Assembly: GCF_003031675.1 (NCBI RefSeq)
Contig: NZ_PYWX01000007.1
Coordinates: forward strand, 1 to 64,000
Direction of reading: 5' to 3'
DNA: 64,000 nt
Source of the DNA: Pseudomonas palleroniana
Lineage (GTDB): Bacteria > Pseudomonadota > Gammaproteobacteria > Pseudomonadales > Pseudomonadaceae
The notes beneath the pieces were generated by a model. It made no database searches, was not told the origin of the DNA, and saw only the letters and a program-made list of their open reading frames with translations. The position numbers and the translations under genes are program-made. This document shows, piece by piece, positions 30,656-40,579 of this stretch (the first letter of the stretch is position 1; each line of letters starts with the position of its first letter).

Positions 30656-32013
30656 ATTGGCGAACTCCTGTTATAGGAAGAATGCTAATGTTGTATGCAG
30701 GAAGGTCTTCCAGCTTGCTGGTGGCCTTCTTGTTTTTACCTTTATATAGCCATTTGTTGGGCAGCTCGCAGTTTGGTGTGGTTGCTGTCATTCTGTCCCT
30801 TCAAGCACTGTTGGTCATGATGGACCTAGGGATGTCCACCCTGACGGGTAGAGAGATATCTGTATCTAATGGCACGGATAATTCATTGCTGACTCTGCTT
30901 AGAACGGCCGAGTTAAGTCTCTCGGGGTTTTATGGATTATTGCTGTTTATCGCTGTTGCGTTGAAGCTTTTTTACTTTGCTAGTTCGATATCATGGCTAG
31001 TCGTGGTCGGTTCGGTAGTGCTCTTTTGGTTGTTGGTTATGCAAAACCTTTACTATTGCAGCCTAATAGCTCGGAGAAATTATACGTTGGGTAGTGGTGT
31101 GCAGATCGTAGGGGTCGTAGTTCGGGCCTTTATTACTGCCGCTGCGTTGAACTACGTATCTGCAACTTTGGAAGTGTTCATTATCGCTCAATTGATCCTG
31201 ACGGCTCTACACTGGGGGGTAACCCGTCAATTGGTGATTTCGGCTCTTGCCGGTAGCACTGATGGCTTATCGCAGGCAAGGAAACCGACCATCTCTGACG
31301 CAATAGTCTTGACGAAAATGGGCGGAGCTCTAGTCTTATTTTCTGCAGCCGGAGCTGCGGTAACGCAGCTGGATAAGCCTATAATATCGATGTTCGCTTC
31401 AGCCAGCAGCGTTGCACCTTACTACCTGGCCAGTCTGTTGTGTATGACGCCGATTTCCATTCTTGCTGGACCGGTCAGTCAATACTTTCAGCCGATTTTT
31501 CTGCGTGAGGCAGTAGAGGGCAGTCAAGCCAGGGCGAAAAGCACCATCGTCAGGTTTGCGCTTTCCGTATTTTTTGTGACAGCCTTACCTACCTTTATAT
31601 TGTGGTGGTTTCGCGCGCCAATCATCGACCTTTGGGTTGGCACGAGCGAGAATAATGGTTTGATCTCAACCTACGTGGCAATCTTGCTTCCTGGTTTGGC
31701 CCTCGGTGCATTCGGTTTCATACCCTACAGTTTGCTGGTTTTTGCCAAAGATTATCGCTTTCAGGCTGTGATGTCCGCATGCCTGACTGCAGTTACACTA
31801 GGGTTAGCTACATTCGCAGCAATTGAAAAAAATATTGAGGCGGTTTGCTATATTTATTCTGCATATCATACTGCGTCAACCGTGATTTCCTGGTTGAGGG
31901 CCTCAAGGCTGCCAGATGTTGGAGTTTATGCAAGGAAAGCAGCACTGGTAGTGTCGATCTTGGTGTTTGCATCCGTCTCGGTGTTCGGTTTCGCGTTATA
32001 CATTATTATTTGA
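30652..32013 (+). CDS. wzx: O-unit flippase
   Basis: A 453-residue integral membrane protein with about 12 helices of the oligosaccharidyl-lipid flippase family. The N-terminal GRSSSLLVAFLFLPLYSHLLG and the following DLGMSTLTGREIS are typical of Wzx. It moves the undecaprenyl-diphosphate-linked O-unit to the periplasmic face for Wzy. ATG overlaps the DegT stop. One per locus is expected and this is the only candidate. Confidence 0.88.
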   Translation: MNWRTPVIGRMLMLYAGRSSSLLVAFLFLPLYSHLLGSSQFGVVAVILSLQALLVMMDLGMSTLTGREISVSNGTDNSLLTLLRTAELSLSGFYGLLLFIAVALKLFYFASSISWLVVVGSVVLFWLLVMQNLYYCSLIARRNYTLGSGVQIVGVVVRAFITAAALNYVSATLEVFIIAQLILTALHWGVTRQLVISALAGSTDGLSQARKPTISDAIVLTKMGGALVLFSAAGAAVTQLDKPIISMFASASSVAPYYLASLLCMTPISILAGPVSQYFQPIFLREAVEGSQARAKSTIVRFALSVFFVTALPTFILWWFRAPIIDLWVGTSENNGLISTYVAILLPGLALGAFGFIPYSLLVFAKDYRFQAVMSACLTAVTLGLATFAAIEKNIEAVCYIYSAYHTASTVISWLRASRLPDVGVYARKAALVVSILVFASVSVFGFALYIII

Positions 32014-32028
32014 TCGGTGGATGGTAAT

Positions 32029-33039
32029 ATGTTTGATAATAAAGTTTTAATGATTACGGGCGGTACAGGCTCTTTTGGTAATACTGTTTTGAAGCGGTTT
32101 TTGAATACGGATGTCAAAGAGATTATCGTATTCAGTCGAGATGAAAAGAAGCAGGAAGATATGCGTATTGCCTTGAATAATTCCAAGGTTAAATTTCATA
32201 TTGGTGATGTAAGGAACTATGAAAGCATTAGTCGCGCCATGGCCGGTGTAGACTATGTTTTTCACGCTGCGGCGTTGAAACAGGTACCGTCGTGTGAGTT
32301 TTACCCGATGGAAGCAGTACTGACCAATATCACCGGGACAGAAAATGTCCTGAACGCGGCTATTGATAATAACGTGAAGCGTGTGGTTCTGTTGAGCACC
32401 GACAAGGCGGTTTACCCTATCAATGCGATGGGCATTTCTAAAGCAATGGGCGAAAAAATTCTGATCGCCAAATCGCGCATGGTACGTGAGGGAGGGCCAG
32501 TACTTTGTGCGACTCGTTACGGAAATGTAATGGCGTCGCGTGGCTCGGTAATTCCACTCTTTGTGGATAAAATCAAAGCGGGCGTACCGCTTACCGTCAC
32601 CGACCCAAACATGACTCGCTTCCTGATGAGCCTTGAGGACTCTGTTGATTTGGTTCTTCATGCCTTTGAGCACGGCGAGCAAGGCGATATTTTCGTCCAG
32701 AAGGCGCCTGCCAGTACGATTGGCGATTTGACGGTTGCGCTGAAAGAATTGTTCCAGAGTGATGTGCCGGTAAACATCATTGGTACACGTCATGGCGAGA
32801 AGTTGTATGAATCACTCGTTTCTCGTGAGGAAATGGCCAAGGCCAAGGATATGGGGCGGTATTATCGTATTCCTGCGGATAACCGCGACTTAAACTACGA
32901 TAAGTTTATTATCGAGGGGCATCCGGAAGCTAACTCTATCGATGATTACACATCCCATAATACTGAGTTGCTCAATATAGAAGGGATCAAGGAATTGCTT
33001 CTGACATTAGCATATATCAAGCATAGTATTGGTTCGTAA
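32029..33039 (+). CDS. fnlA: UDP-GlcNAc 4,6-dehydratase/5-epimerase, FnlA/WbjB/CapE type
   Basis: A 336-residue extended SDR. NAD loop TGGTGSFG at the N terminus, FHAAALKQVPSCEFYPMEAV, STDKAVYPINAMGISKAMGEK with the substrate site, and RYGNVMASRGSVIPLF are near-identical to the FnlA/Cap5E pattern. FnlA starts UDP-L-FucNAc and UDP-L-QuiNAc synthesis by forming an L-configured 4-keto sugar. The usual next enzymes FnlB (reductase with cupin) and FnlC (2-epimerase) are absent from the window. ATG at 32029 is preferred to a GTG four codons upstream. Confidence 0.9.
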   Translation: MFDNKVLMITGGTGSFGNTVLKRFLNTDVKEIIVFSRDEKKQEDMRIALNNSKVKFHIGDVRNYESISRAMAGVDYVFHAAALKQVPSCEFYPMEAVLTNITGTENVLNAAIDNNVKRVVLLSTDKAVYPINAMGISKAMGEKILIAKSRMVREGGPVLCATRYGNVMASRGSVIPLFVDKIKAGVPLTVTDPNMTRFLMSLEDSVDLVLHAFEHGEQGDIFVQKAPASTIGDLTVALKELFQSDVPVNIIGTRHGEKLYESLVSREEMAKAKDMGRYYRIPADNRDLNYDKFIIEGHPEANSIDDYTSHNTELLNIEGIKELLLTLAYIKHSIGS

Positions 33040-33041
33040 GT

Positions 33042-34220
33042 ATGACATTATTGAGTGTGATTATACCGACGCATAATCGTGCTAAGTATGCTGTTCAGTC
33101 GATAAAGTCGATTTTGGAGCTTTCGGACGATATTCAAGTCGTGGTATGTGATTCCAGTCCGGTAGATGATATTTCAAGTGAATTTTCTGAGACTTTACCA
33201 GTGTCCCGCTTAAAGTTCGTGAGGGGGCGCACAGGTATAAGTGTTGTTGATAATTTTAATCTTGGTCTTCAGTCTGCTGACGGGCAGTATTTAGTATTTC
33301 TCGGGGATGACGATTTCGTCTCTTCGGAGATTGTTAATGTTGCAAACTGGGCTAAATCGAAAGGCGTTGATTCGATAAAGTTTAATTTTCCTGCGCTTTA
33401 TTATTGGGATGACTTCAAACATTCCACTCGAGGCGACTCGTACTTTGGGACGCTGCACCTGGCACCGTTTAATGGCGCAGTAGTAGCTCATGATTTAACT
33501 GGTTCCATGAGGTATGCGCTTGATAATTTTGGTGGTGGCGTATTCAATATGCCCCGCGCTTATGCTGGTATGATCTCTGCTGGCTTAGCCCATAGAATTG
33601 TAAGTAAGTATGGTAGTTTGTTTGGGGGAGTAAGTCCCGACATCTTTAGTTCTTTCCTGATCGCAAACGAGTCGGAAAGCTGCTTCCTGGTTGACTATCC
33701 AGTCATTATTCCCGGAGCTTCTGGACTGAGTACTTCTGGGCAAAGCAGCTCTGGAGGACACTACGGTAAGCTTCGCGATAACCCACATATCGCCCCCTTC
33801 AAAGACCTTGTATGGGACAAACGCGTTCCTGAATTTTATTCGGTACCTACGGTGTGGTCATACTCTCTACTGAAGGCGGTAGAGAAGGTTGAAGAAGAAA
33901 AAGGAGTTTCTCTGAATCCCAATTTTGGTAGGTTACTGCTGAAGTGTTTTGTCTACTTTCCTCGTTCCTATCGAGAAACAGTTTTTTCTTTTCGAGAAGC
34001 TTGCTCGCTGTTTGGTGCTCCAAAAATCGTAGGTCAGTTACTCGGCTCTTTTTGGACTGAGTTTTTATGGGGAGCTTCCCGTATAATAAATAGGTTTCGG
34101 GCACGTCATGTAAGTAATAGCATCGAAGTGTTAACGGGGCTCAATACTTCCTATATGGCAAGTCAGAGGTTGGAGGAGGTCTTAAAGGCGTCTGACGTTA
34201 AGATACAGCTTCCTCATTGA
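33042..34220 (+). CDS. Glycosyltransferase family 2
   Basis: A 392-residue cytoplasmic GT-A transferase: LLSVIIPTHNRAKYAVQSI at the N terminus, FLGDDDFVS as the metal-binding DXD region. The C-terminal half is long and not assigned. It follows fnlA by two bases. Donor and acceptor cannot be read from sequence; it should add one residue of the O-unit. Confidence 0.85.
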   Translation: MTLLSVIIPTHNRAKYAVQSIKSILELSDDIQVVVCDSSPVDDISSEFSETLPVSRLKFVRGRTGISVVDNFNLGLQSADGQYLVFLGDDDFVSSEIVNVANWAKSKGVDSIKFNFPALYYWDDFKHSTRGDSYFGTLHLAPFNGAVVAHDLTGSMRYALDNFGGGVFNMPRAYAGMISAGLAHRIVSKYGSLFGGVSPDIFSSFLIANESESCFLVDYPVIIPGASGLSTSGQSSSGGHYGKLRDNPHIAPFKDLVWDKRVPEFYSVPTVWSYSLLKAVEKVEEEKGVSLNPNFGRLLLKCFVYFPRSYRETVFSFREACSLFGAPKIVGQLLGSFWTEFLWGASRIINRFRARHVSNSIEVLTGLNTSYMASQRLEEVLKASDVKIQLPH

Positions 34221-34300
34221 AGTTGGCACGGATGCGTTGAAAGTTTCAATGGTAACTATTGCGTTGCCGTCGTCAGACTATATGTTATTGGAAGTATTGA

Positions 34301-35143
34301 ATGGTTACTGAGTCAAGTGTTCAAAATCCAAACACCGCTTGGGTGAGCGTCGTGATCCCGTGCTATCGTTGTAAGGAGACCATACGACGTGCACTTGATT
34401 CCGTTTACCACCAATCCTTGCGACCCGCTGAGGTCATACTCGTTGATGATGCGAGCCCGGATAATACGCTTAATTTTTTGTTTGAATTGGCCAAGGAGTA
34501 CCCGGAGCATTGGATTAAGGTTATCTCATTGGCGGTAAATTCGGGGCCTGGCACGGCACGAAATGAAGGTTGGAGGATTGCAAGCCAACCCTATATCGCT
34601 TTTTTAGACTCCGATGACAGCTGGCATTATAAAAAAATTGAACTTCAGTATGAGTGGATGAAAAACAATCCAGAAGTTTTTTTAACTGGACAAAAGGGAC
34701 TGACGATTGAGGAATCGTCGAGCATAGCAACCGCTCCTTATGAAAGCGGTGATGTGACCTTCACTCGGGTATTGAAGCAGCAACTGCTGCTTTCGAATAA
34801 ATTTTCTACCCCATCGATTATGTTGCGTCGGGACTTACCATTGCGGTTTCCCGAGGGGAAACGTTTTTGCGAGGACTACGAGCTTTGGTGTGTTTTATGC
34901 TGCTCCGGCTTAGACTGCTACTCGATCGATAAGCCGCTGACATTTTGTCATAAGCCTTTGTATGGGCATGCAGGGTTGAGTGGTAACTTGTGGAACATGG
35001 AAAAAGGTGAGCTAGAAGTATATAAAGTGCTTCGTGCGCAAAGGAAGATAGGCTTCTATTACCACTGTTTTTTGAAGTTTTGGTCTTTGATGCGATATCT
35101 ACGTCGAGCGTCGAAGGTCAAGTTGGGTAGTCGTACAGAATGA
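34301..35143 (+). CDS. Glycosyltransferase family 2
   Basis: A 280-residue GT-A transferase with VSVVIPCYRCKETIRRALDS, VILVDDASPD and FLDSDDSWH (DXD). The 80-base gap before it is the only sizeable break among these genes. The stop overlaps the polymerase start (ATGA). Sugar specificity unknown. Confidence 0.87.
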   Translation: MVTESSVQNPNTAWVSVVIPCYRCKETIRRALDSVYHQSLRPAEVILVDDASPDNTLNFLFELAKEYPEHWIKVISLAVNSGPGTARNEGWRIASQPYIAFLDSDDSWHYKKIELQYEWMKNNPEVFLTGQKGLTIEESSSIATAPYESGDVTFTRVLKQQLLLSNKFSTPSIMLRRDLPLRFPEGKRFCEDYELWCVLCCSGLDCYSIDKPLTFCHKPLYGHAGLSGNLWNMEKGELEVYKVLRAQRKIGFYYHCFLKFWSLMRYLRRASKVKLGSRTE

Positions 35144-36192
35144 TTTATCTACTGGGCTGGCTGATATTGCTGGTGGCGTTGTTTTTCACCGCATTGTCCG
35201 GGTACCGGACACGTTTTTTTGCAGGCGTAGCATTGCTGTTCTTTATGTTTGTTTCGGTCTTCCGCGGGGCTGTAGGCACTGACACAAATACCTATGAGGT
35301 GGTCGTTGGTCGCTTAATGGAGGGTATTTCCTGGACGGGGATGGAGCCGGGCTTTGTTTTTATGAGCTGGGTGCTTGTCGAGATCACGGGGGTTCCGGAA
35401 ATTGCTGTCAGGCTGGTCAGCGTCGTTTTATTTCTTATCATGTTTTTGCATCTATTTCGTTCGGATAAAAATGAAAAGTTTTTGATGCTTTCTTATATGC
35501 TGCCTGCTTTCGTATATCAATATACAATGAATGGGCTGAGGATCGGCATCGCAGCGATGTTATTATTATTTGCGGTCCAAAATATAAGGCGGTCTAAAAC
35601 GCTCACGGGATTGGTTTTGGCCGTCTCGGCCTTGCTTTTTCACTACTCTTCCCTCGTCTCTCTTGTATTTATCTGGGCTTCCCAGGCGCGCTGGGCTAAA
35701 GCCTCTAACGTTCTAATAGTCCCGCTTGCTTGCGTTGCGGTGTTGGCGATATTTAGTATTAATGGTGATTATTTTTTCGCCAAGCTTCTCTCTTATCAAG
35801 ATTCCGAGTCACCAAGCGCGCTTTCCGGGTTAGGTAAAATTGCGGTTTTATTGCTGCTGGTATTGGGCGTAGGCCTCTCAAGATTGCCTCGACTGGAGAA
35901 AACAAAACTGATGTTCTTAGGTGGCGGCTTTACAGTTATGTTTTGGGCTGTGTCGAGTGTTTCATATGCCGGGTTGAGGTTTTTGGATTTGATCTCGTTT
36001 GCATTCCCCCTCGCTATATTGCTCACCTACAGTAGATGCCGGCTGGATTTTGATCGGACCATCAAGCTCACTCTTATTTTGGCTGGCTTGCTGGCGGCTA
36101 TAAGCGGTTACAGAAATTTCATATTTGAGGAAGGGGAAGGGCCAACGCCTTTCATGCCGTATCATCTTAACGAAGCATTTGATGTGTTATAA
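35140..36192 (+). CDS. wzy: O-antigen polymerase, EpsG/Wzy-like
   Basis: A 350-residue membrane protein with about 10 helices. The extracytoplasmic segment SVFRGAVGTDTNTYE matches the R-G-x-x-G-T-D-x-x-x-Y motif of EpsG-type Wzy polymerases. It would join O-units in the periplasm under control of Wzz. It is the only polymerase candidate between wzz and wbpM. Confidence 0.82.
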   Translation: MIYLLGWLILLVALFFTALSGYRTRFFAGVALLFFMFVSVFRGAVGTDTNTYEVVVGRLMEGISWTGMEPGFVFMSWVLVEITGVPEIAVRLVSVVLFLIMFLHLFRSDKNEKFLMLSYMLPAFVYQYTMNGLRIGIAAMLLLFAVQNIRRSKTLTGLVLAVSALLFHYSSLVSLVFIWASQARWAKASNVLIVPLACVAVLAIFSINGDYFFAKLLSYQDSESPSALSGLGKIAVLLLLVLGVGLSRLPRLEKTKLMFLGGGFTVMFWAVSSVSYAGLRFLDLISFAFPLAILLTYSRCRLDFDRTIKLTLILAGLLAAISGYRNFIFEEGEGPTPFMPYHLNEAFDVL

Positions 36193-36282
36193 GCGGCTGG
36201 AGGCCTATATGCCACTTTATTCAATGTTGCTTGAAGTGGCTTCCTATGGAGGCAGTAGCTTTAATTCTGTTCAGGGGGGCGT

Positions 36283-37281
36283 ATGAATGTTTGCGTAACT
36301 GGGGGCACGGGTTTTATCGGTGCTCCTCTCTGTAGGGCGCTTTTGAGTCAAGGCGGTACGGTGAGGATGCTTTCAAGGAAAGCGCGACCGTCCCATCCGG
36401 GATTGGAAGTTGTGCCGGGAGATCTCCTCGAGTCGGGTGACCAACTCTTGGACTTCATCGAGGGCTGTAATACGCTCTTTCACTGTGCAGGCGAGATCAA
36501 AGATGTCAGCTTGATGTATGACTTGCATGTCCGTGGCACGTCCAATCTGCTCAAAGCGGTGAGTGAAAAAATCAGAAAAACCGGTGAGCCTTTTCATTGG
36601 GTTCAGTTGAGCAGTACGGGAGCGTATGGAAAACGGGCAGTTTCCAAGGCTCAGCATTCAAGTATTGATGAACATTGTTCCCCGGCGCCGGCTGGAGAGT
36701 ATGAGGTTACCAAGACTATTTCCGATGAACTGGTAATCAGTTTTTCAAAAGTGGAGCCGCTGTTTACCTACACTATTTTGCGACCTTCGATAGTTGTTGG
36801 CCCTGAAATGCCAAATCAATCATTTTTTCAGCTGTCAGCCATGGTCCGAAAACGACTATTTTTTTATATAGGCAATCTACCCTCGTTGTCGACTTATGTT
36901 CATGTTAATGATGTCGTCAGGGCACTGATGATGTGTGCTTTTGATGCTAGAGCGAAAGGGCAGATTTTTATTTTGTCCAATGACTGCCTTCTCTCTGAGG
37001 TTATTGGTTCAATGGCGAAGGCCTATAATGTATCCGAGCCTCGGGTAAGAATTCCAGAAGGCGTGCTACGACTTCTAGTCAGTCTGACCTCGCCCCTTAT
37101 CAAACTACCGTTGACACACGAACGAATAGATGAGTTGGTGAAATGTGTGGGTTACAGCTCGGAAAAAATTAAACAAACTATTGGGTTTGAATTCGAAAAC
37201 ACGATACCGCAGACGATGCATGAATTGCTAAGCCAATTTATCAAAAAAACAAACTCCAAAGCTGTGGTTGATAATGATTAA
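36283..37281 (+). CDS. NAD-dependent epimerase/dehydratase-family sugar enzyme
   Basis: A 332-residue extended SDR with TGGTGFIGAPL, catalytic SSTGAYGK and YEVTK (Tyr and Lys present). A C-terminal extension ends in Lys/Asn-rich sequence. Its gene overlaps the next glycosyltransferase by eight bases. It could reduce or epimerise the FnlA product, for which no other enzyme is present, but that is inference; it lacks the cupin part of FnlB. GGGGGG lies three bases before the ATG. Confidence 0.78.
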   Translation: MNVCVTGGTGFIGAPLCRALLSQGGTVRMLSRKARPSHPGLEVVPGDLLESGDQLLDFIEGCNTLFHCAGEIKDVSLMYDLHVRGTSNLLKAVSEKIRKTGEPFHWVQLSSTGAYGKRAVSKAQHSSIDEHCSPAPAGEYEVTKTISDELVISFSKVEPLFTYTILRPSIVVGPEMPNQSFFQLSAMVRKRLFFYIGNLPSLSTYVHVNDVVRALMMCAFDARAKGQIFILSNDCLLSEVIGSMAKAYNVSEPRVRIPEGVLRLLVSLTSPLIKLPLTHERIDELVKCVGYSSEKIKQTIGFEFENTIPQTMHELLSQFIKKTNSKAVVDND

Positions 37282-38416
37282 GAAAAAGAGAATATGCGTT
37301 GTTGCTACGGTGCCAGTTGCATTAAAGGTGTTTATGGTTGAACACATTAATAAACTGGCGGAAAAGTACTGTGTAACCGTAATGGCTAATGCAGAGTCCG
37401 AGCAAATTTATCAATTTCTCGACAAGAGCATTAGGTTTATTCCGCTGCCTATACAGCGCAAAGTCTCGGTGTTCAGTGATTTGGTATCGTTAATAAAGCT
37501 ATTCAAAATTTTTACAACTGAAAACTTTGACTGTGTACTGTCTATCATGCCGAAATCGGGTCTTTTAACGATGCTGGCTGGTTATTTTGCGCGTGTACCT
37601 CATCGCATCCATATTTTCACCGGACAAGTTTGGTATACAAAACGAGGATTTTCACGGTTTGCTTTGAAGAAATTAGATCAGCTTCTAGCATCTGCGGCCA
37701 CCAATTTGCTGGCTGATAGTCCTTCCCAGCGGGATTTCCTTATAAAGGAAAACGTTGTTAAACCCGCAAAAATCGAAGTGCTTGGTCAAGGTTCAATTAG
37801 TGGGGTGGACTTGGCTCGCTTCAAACCAGATACCATGATGAGAGAGAAAATCAGGCGCGAGCTTGGACTGGATGATTCGGCTCTGGTTTTTCTATTCATG
37901 GCGCGCTTGACCCACGTCAAAGGAATTGTGGATCTGGCGCGGGCCTTTACCGATGTCGCGATGAGTTGTCCGGATGCTCATTTGCTTGTTGTCGGCCCTG
38001 ATGAAGACGGTGTCGAGCATGTGGTTGCAGAGCTAGCGTTGAAGTTCAAGGGGCGGTGTCACCGGGTTGGCTTTACCAATAACCCTGAAGGATATATGGC
38101 GGCTTCGGATGTCTTTAGCCTACCCAGCTACCGGGAAGGCTTCAGCTTGGCAACTATTCAGGCTGCGGGCGTCGGCCTTCCTGCCATTGCTTCGCGAATA
38201 TATGGCTTGAGTGATGCTGTGCAGGAAGGCAAGACTGGGCTTCTGCACCGGCCAGGTGCGATTGATGAAATCAGTGCGGCTATGAAGGCGCTCTACTCTG
38301 ACAGTGGCTTGAGAATTAAGCTTGCTGAAGCTGCAAGGCAAAGAGCACATACAGATTTCGCCCAGCCGATCATCATCAATGAAATGTCTTTGTATATGGA
38401 CCGTTTGCTGGTGTGA
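37274..38416 (+). CDS. Glycosyltransferase family 4
   Basis: A 380-residue GT-B transferase. The N-terminal acceptor domain holds HIFTGQVWYTKRGF; the donor domain has FMARLTHVKGI, RVGFTNNPEGYMAASDVFSLPSYREGFSL and the E-x7-E region. This pattern resembles PglA/Cap-type GT4s that add the second sugar to a lipid-linked QuiNAc or FucNAc. ATG at 37274 is favoured over a TTG two codons before. Confidence 0.85.
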   Translation: MIKKKRICVVATVPVALKVFMVEHINKLAEKYCVTVMANAESEQIYQFLDKSIRFIPLPIQRKVSVFSDLVSLIKLFKIFTTENFDCVLSIMPKSGLLTMLAGYFARVPHRIHIFTGQVWYTKRGFSRFALKKLDQLLASAATNLLADSPSQRDFLIKENVVKPAKIEVLGQGSISGVDLARFKPDTMMREKIRRELGLDDSALVFLFMARLTHVKGIVDLARAFTDVAMSCPDAHLLVVGPDEDGVEHVVAELALKFKGRCHRVGFTNNPEGYMAASDVFSLPSYREGFSLATIQAAGVGLPAIASRIYGLSDAVQEGKTGLLHRPGAIDEISAAMKALYSDSGLRIKLAEAARQRAHTDFAQPIIINEMSLYMDRLLV

Positions 38417-38494
38417 TTCGCCTTCTGGTCGTATATCGAGTCAAGGTAATTATTGCCACGACTACAGTTTTGTATTGGTGTGGGGGAGCTCTAG

Positions 38495-39454
38495 ATGCAT
38501 GTTTTAATCACCGGTGCGTCCGGATTTGTAGGCAGTCGATTGGTCGAAGTCCTAAAGAAAAAAGATGGCGTCAAGGTGACCGGTGCTGTACGTCGCCAGG
38601 CTGTTGAGCATCAAAATGGGATCAAACAGATCAACGTTGGCGAGCTTTCCCCGGTGACGGATTGGGCTGAAGCGCTTGCGGGCGTTGACGTGGTTATCCA
38701 TGCGGCTGCCCGTGTTCATGTGATGAATGACGCTGAGTCTGATCCGCTGGCGGTGTTTCGTAAGGTCAATGTCGAGGGGACGTTGAATTTGGCTCGTCAG
38801 GCAGTTGCAAATGGGGTCGGTCGATTCATTTTTATCAGTTCTATCAAGGTAAATGGTGAGGCAACGGTACCTGGAAAACCGTTTACTGCAGAAGATATAC
38901 CAGCGCCGCTTGATCCCTATGGTGTTTCTAAAATGGAAGCTGAGGCCGGCCTGAGGGACATCGCTGCAAACAGCCGTATGGAGGTCGTCATAATTCGTCC
39001 GGTTTTGGTATATGGGCCGGGCGTAAAAGCAAATTTTTTGAACATGATGCGCTGGTTGGATAAAGGGGTTCCTCTGCCTTTTGGCTCAATTTTTAATCGT
39101 CGTAGCTTGGTTGCGCTGGATAATCTTGTAGACCTTGTCATCACCACTACCACACATCCGGCGGCAGCCAATCAAACATTTTTAGTGAGCGATGGAGAGG
39201 ACCTGTCTACAACTCAACTATTACGTAGAATGGCGACAGCGTTAAATAAAAAAGCTTTGCTTTTGCCAATTCCTAGCGCGTTTTTGAGTACTGGCGCAAG
39301 TCTGTTGGGTAAAAAGTCTCTGTCGCAGCGCTTATGTGGGTCGCTACAGGTCGACATTAGTAAGACGTGCTCATTGTTGTCTTGGAGACCGCCGGTTACT
39401 GTTGATCACGCTTTGGGTCTTGCAGCCTCATACTATCTGGAAACAAAAAACTAA
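38495..39454 (+). CDS. UDP-4-keto-6-deoxy-GlcNAc 4-reductase, WbpV/WbpK-like SDR
   Basis: A 319-residue extended SDR with LITGASGFVGSRLVE, HAAARVHVMND, ISSIKVNGE and YGVSKMEAE. The segment VHAAARVHVMND and its place directly before wbpL and wbpM are those of WbpV/WbpK of P. aeruginosa, which reduce the WbpM product to UDP-QuiNAc or UDP-FucNAc. The C4 stereochemistry cannot be told here. GGGGGAG seven bases before the ATG supports the start; its stop overlaps wbpL (TAATG). Confidence 0.85.
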   Translation: MHVLITGASGFVGSRLVEVLKKKDGVKVTGAVRRQAVEHQNGIKQINVGELSPVTDWAEALAGVDVVIHAAARVHVMNDAESDPLAVFRKVNVEGTLNLARQAVANGVGRFIFISSIKVNGEATVPGKPFTAEDIPAPLDPYGVSKMEAEAGLRDIAANSRMEVVIIRPVLVYGPGVKANFLNMMRWLDKGVPLPFGSIFNRRSLVALDNLVDLVITTTTHPAAANQTFLVSDGEDLSTTQLLRRMATALNKKALLLPIPSAFLSTGASLLGKKSLSQRLCGSLQVDISKTCSLLSWRPPVTVDHALGLAASYYLETKN

Positions 39455-40479
39455 TGACTAGTTGGTGGTTGGTGCTCATTGCCGTTGTTCTGTCTCTCGT
39501 TTTGACTGCCGTGTTACGCCGATATGCTTTGGCTAAAAGTATTATTGATATTCCCAACGCACGCAGTTCCCATTCTGTGCCCACTCCCCGTGGTGGCGGA
39601 GTAGCGATTGTACTTACCTTTCTTCTCACACTCCCGCTTCTGGTTATAGCAGAGCTTGCTCCGCTACCGTCTGTTATTGCTCTAGGTGGGGCCGGGGCGC
39701 TGGTCGCGTTAATTGGTTTTATGGACGACCATGGTCATATTGCAGCCAGATGGCGTTTGTTGGGGCACTTTCTGGGCGCCGGCTGGGCACTATTCTGGTT
39801 GGGGGGGCTGCCACAGATTACGATCTTTGGCTTAGAAGTGAATCTTCAATGGTTTGGTCAGTTTATCGCTATTTTGTATCTTGTATGGATGCTCAACTTA
39901 TACAACTTCATGGATGGTATCGATGGAATTGCGAGTATCGAGGCTATCAGTGCGTGTCTGGGAGCTTGTTTGCTCTATTGGCTGGCTGGTTTTGAAGGTT
40001 TGATATGGCTTCCAATGCTTCTAGCTGCAGCTGTGGCTGGATTTTTGTTCTGGAATTTCCCGCCAGCACGCATTTTTATGGGCGATGCAGGCAGTGGATT
40101 TTTGGGTATCACCCTCGGAGTTCTTTCGATTCAGGCTGCATGGGCTTCTTCCCAATTGTTTTGGGGATGGTTGATTCTAATTGGAGTGTTTGTTGTTGAT
40201 GCAACCTTCACGTTGATCCGTCGCCTTGTGCGTGGGGATAAGGTGTATGAAGCACACCGCAGCCATGCGTACCAGTTTGCCAGTAGGCGATTTGGCCGGC
40301 ATTTGCCAGTTACCCTGGCTGTAGCGGGCATCAACCTCTTTTGGCTACTCCCTCTCTCTTTTTGTGTCGTATACCTCGGGCTGGACGGCGCTTTCGGTCT
40401 GATTGTGGCGTACGTGCCGCTTATTGGTCTCGCTCTGAAGTTCAATGCCGGCGCGCTAGAGCAGCCGGTTGGGAGCTAG
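39454..40479 (+). CDS. wbpL: Undecaprenyl-phosphate glycosyl-1-phosphate transferase
   Basis: A 341-residue membrane enzyme of the WecA/MraY superfamily with about 11 helices. Conserved cytoplasmic motifs GFMDDHGHI, NFMDGIDGIA and FMGDAGSGFLG hold the catalytic Asp residues, and HRSHAYQ ends the last loop. It starts the O-unit by moving sugar-1-phosphate (QuiNAc or FucNAc type) to undecaprenyl phosphate. Orthologues lie at the 3' end of most Pseudomonas O-antigen loci. Confidence 0.93.
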   Translation: MTSWWLVLIAVVLSLVLTAVLRRYALAKSIIDIPNARSSHSVPTPRGGGVAIVLTFLLTLPLLVIAELAPLPSVIALGGAGALVALIGFMDDHGHIAARWRLLGHFLGAGWALFWLGGLPQITIFGLEVNLQWFGQFIAILYLVWMLNLYNFMDGIDGIASIEAISACLGACLLYWLAGFEGLIWLPMLLAAAVAGFLFWNFPPARIFMGDAGSGFLGITLGVLSIQAAWASSQLFWGWLILIGVFVVDATFTLIRRLVRGDKVYEAHRSHAYQFASRRFGRHLPVTLAVAGINLFWLLPLSFCVVYLGLDGAFGLIVAYVPLIGLALKFNAGALEQPVGS

Positions 40480-40579
40480 GCCCCAATAGGTCAAATTTTT
40501 AGTGAACCATGATGTATTTAAAAACGTAGAATATCAGCTTTGAAAACTAGGGGAGAGGTCTGAGGTGGGTGAGAGGGCT

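Noticed and set aside
33874..33883. Second GGCGGTAG core inside a glycosyltransferase gene
   Set aside because: Lies deep inside a coding region; an eight-base word is expected by chance about this often. It also lowers confidence in the copy at 27500.
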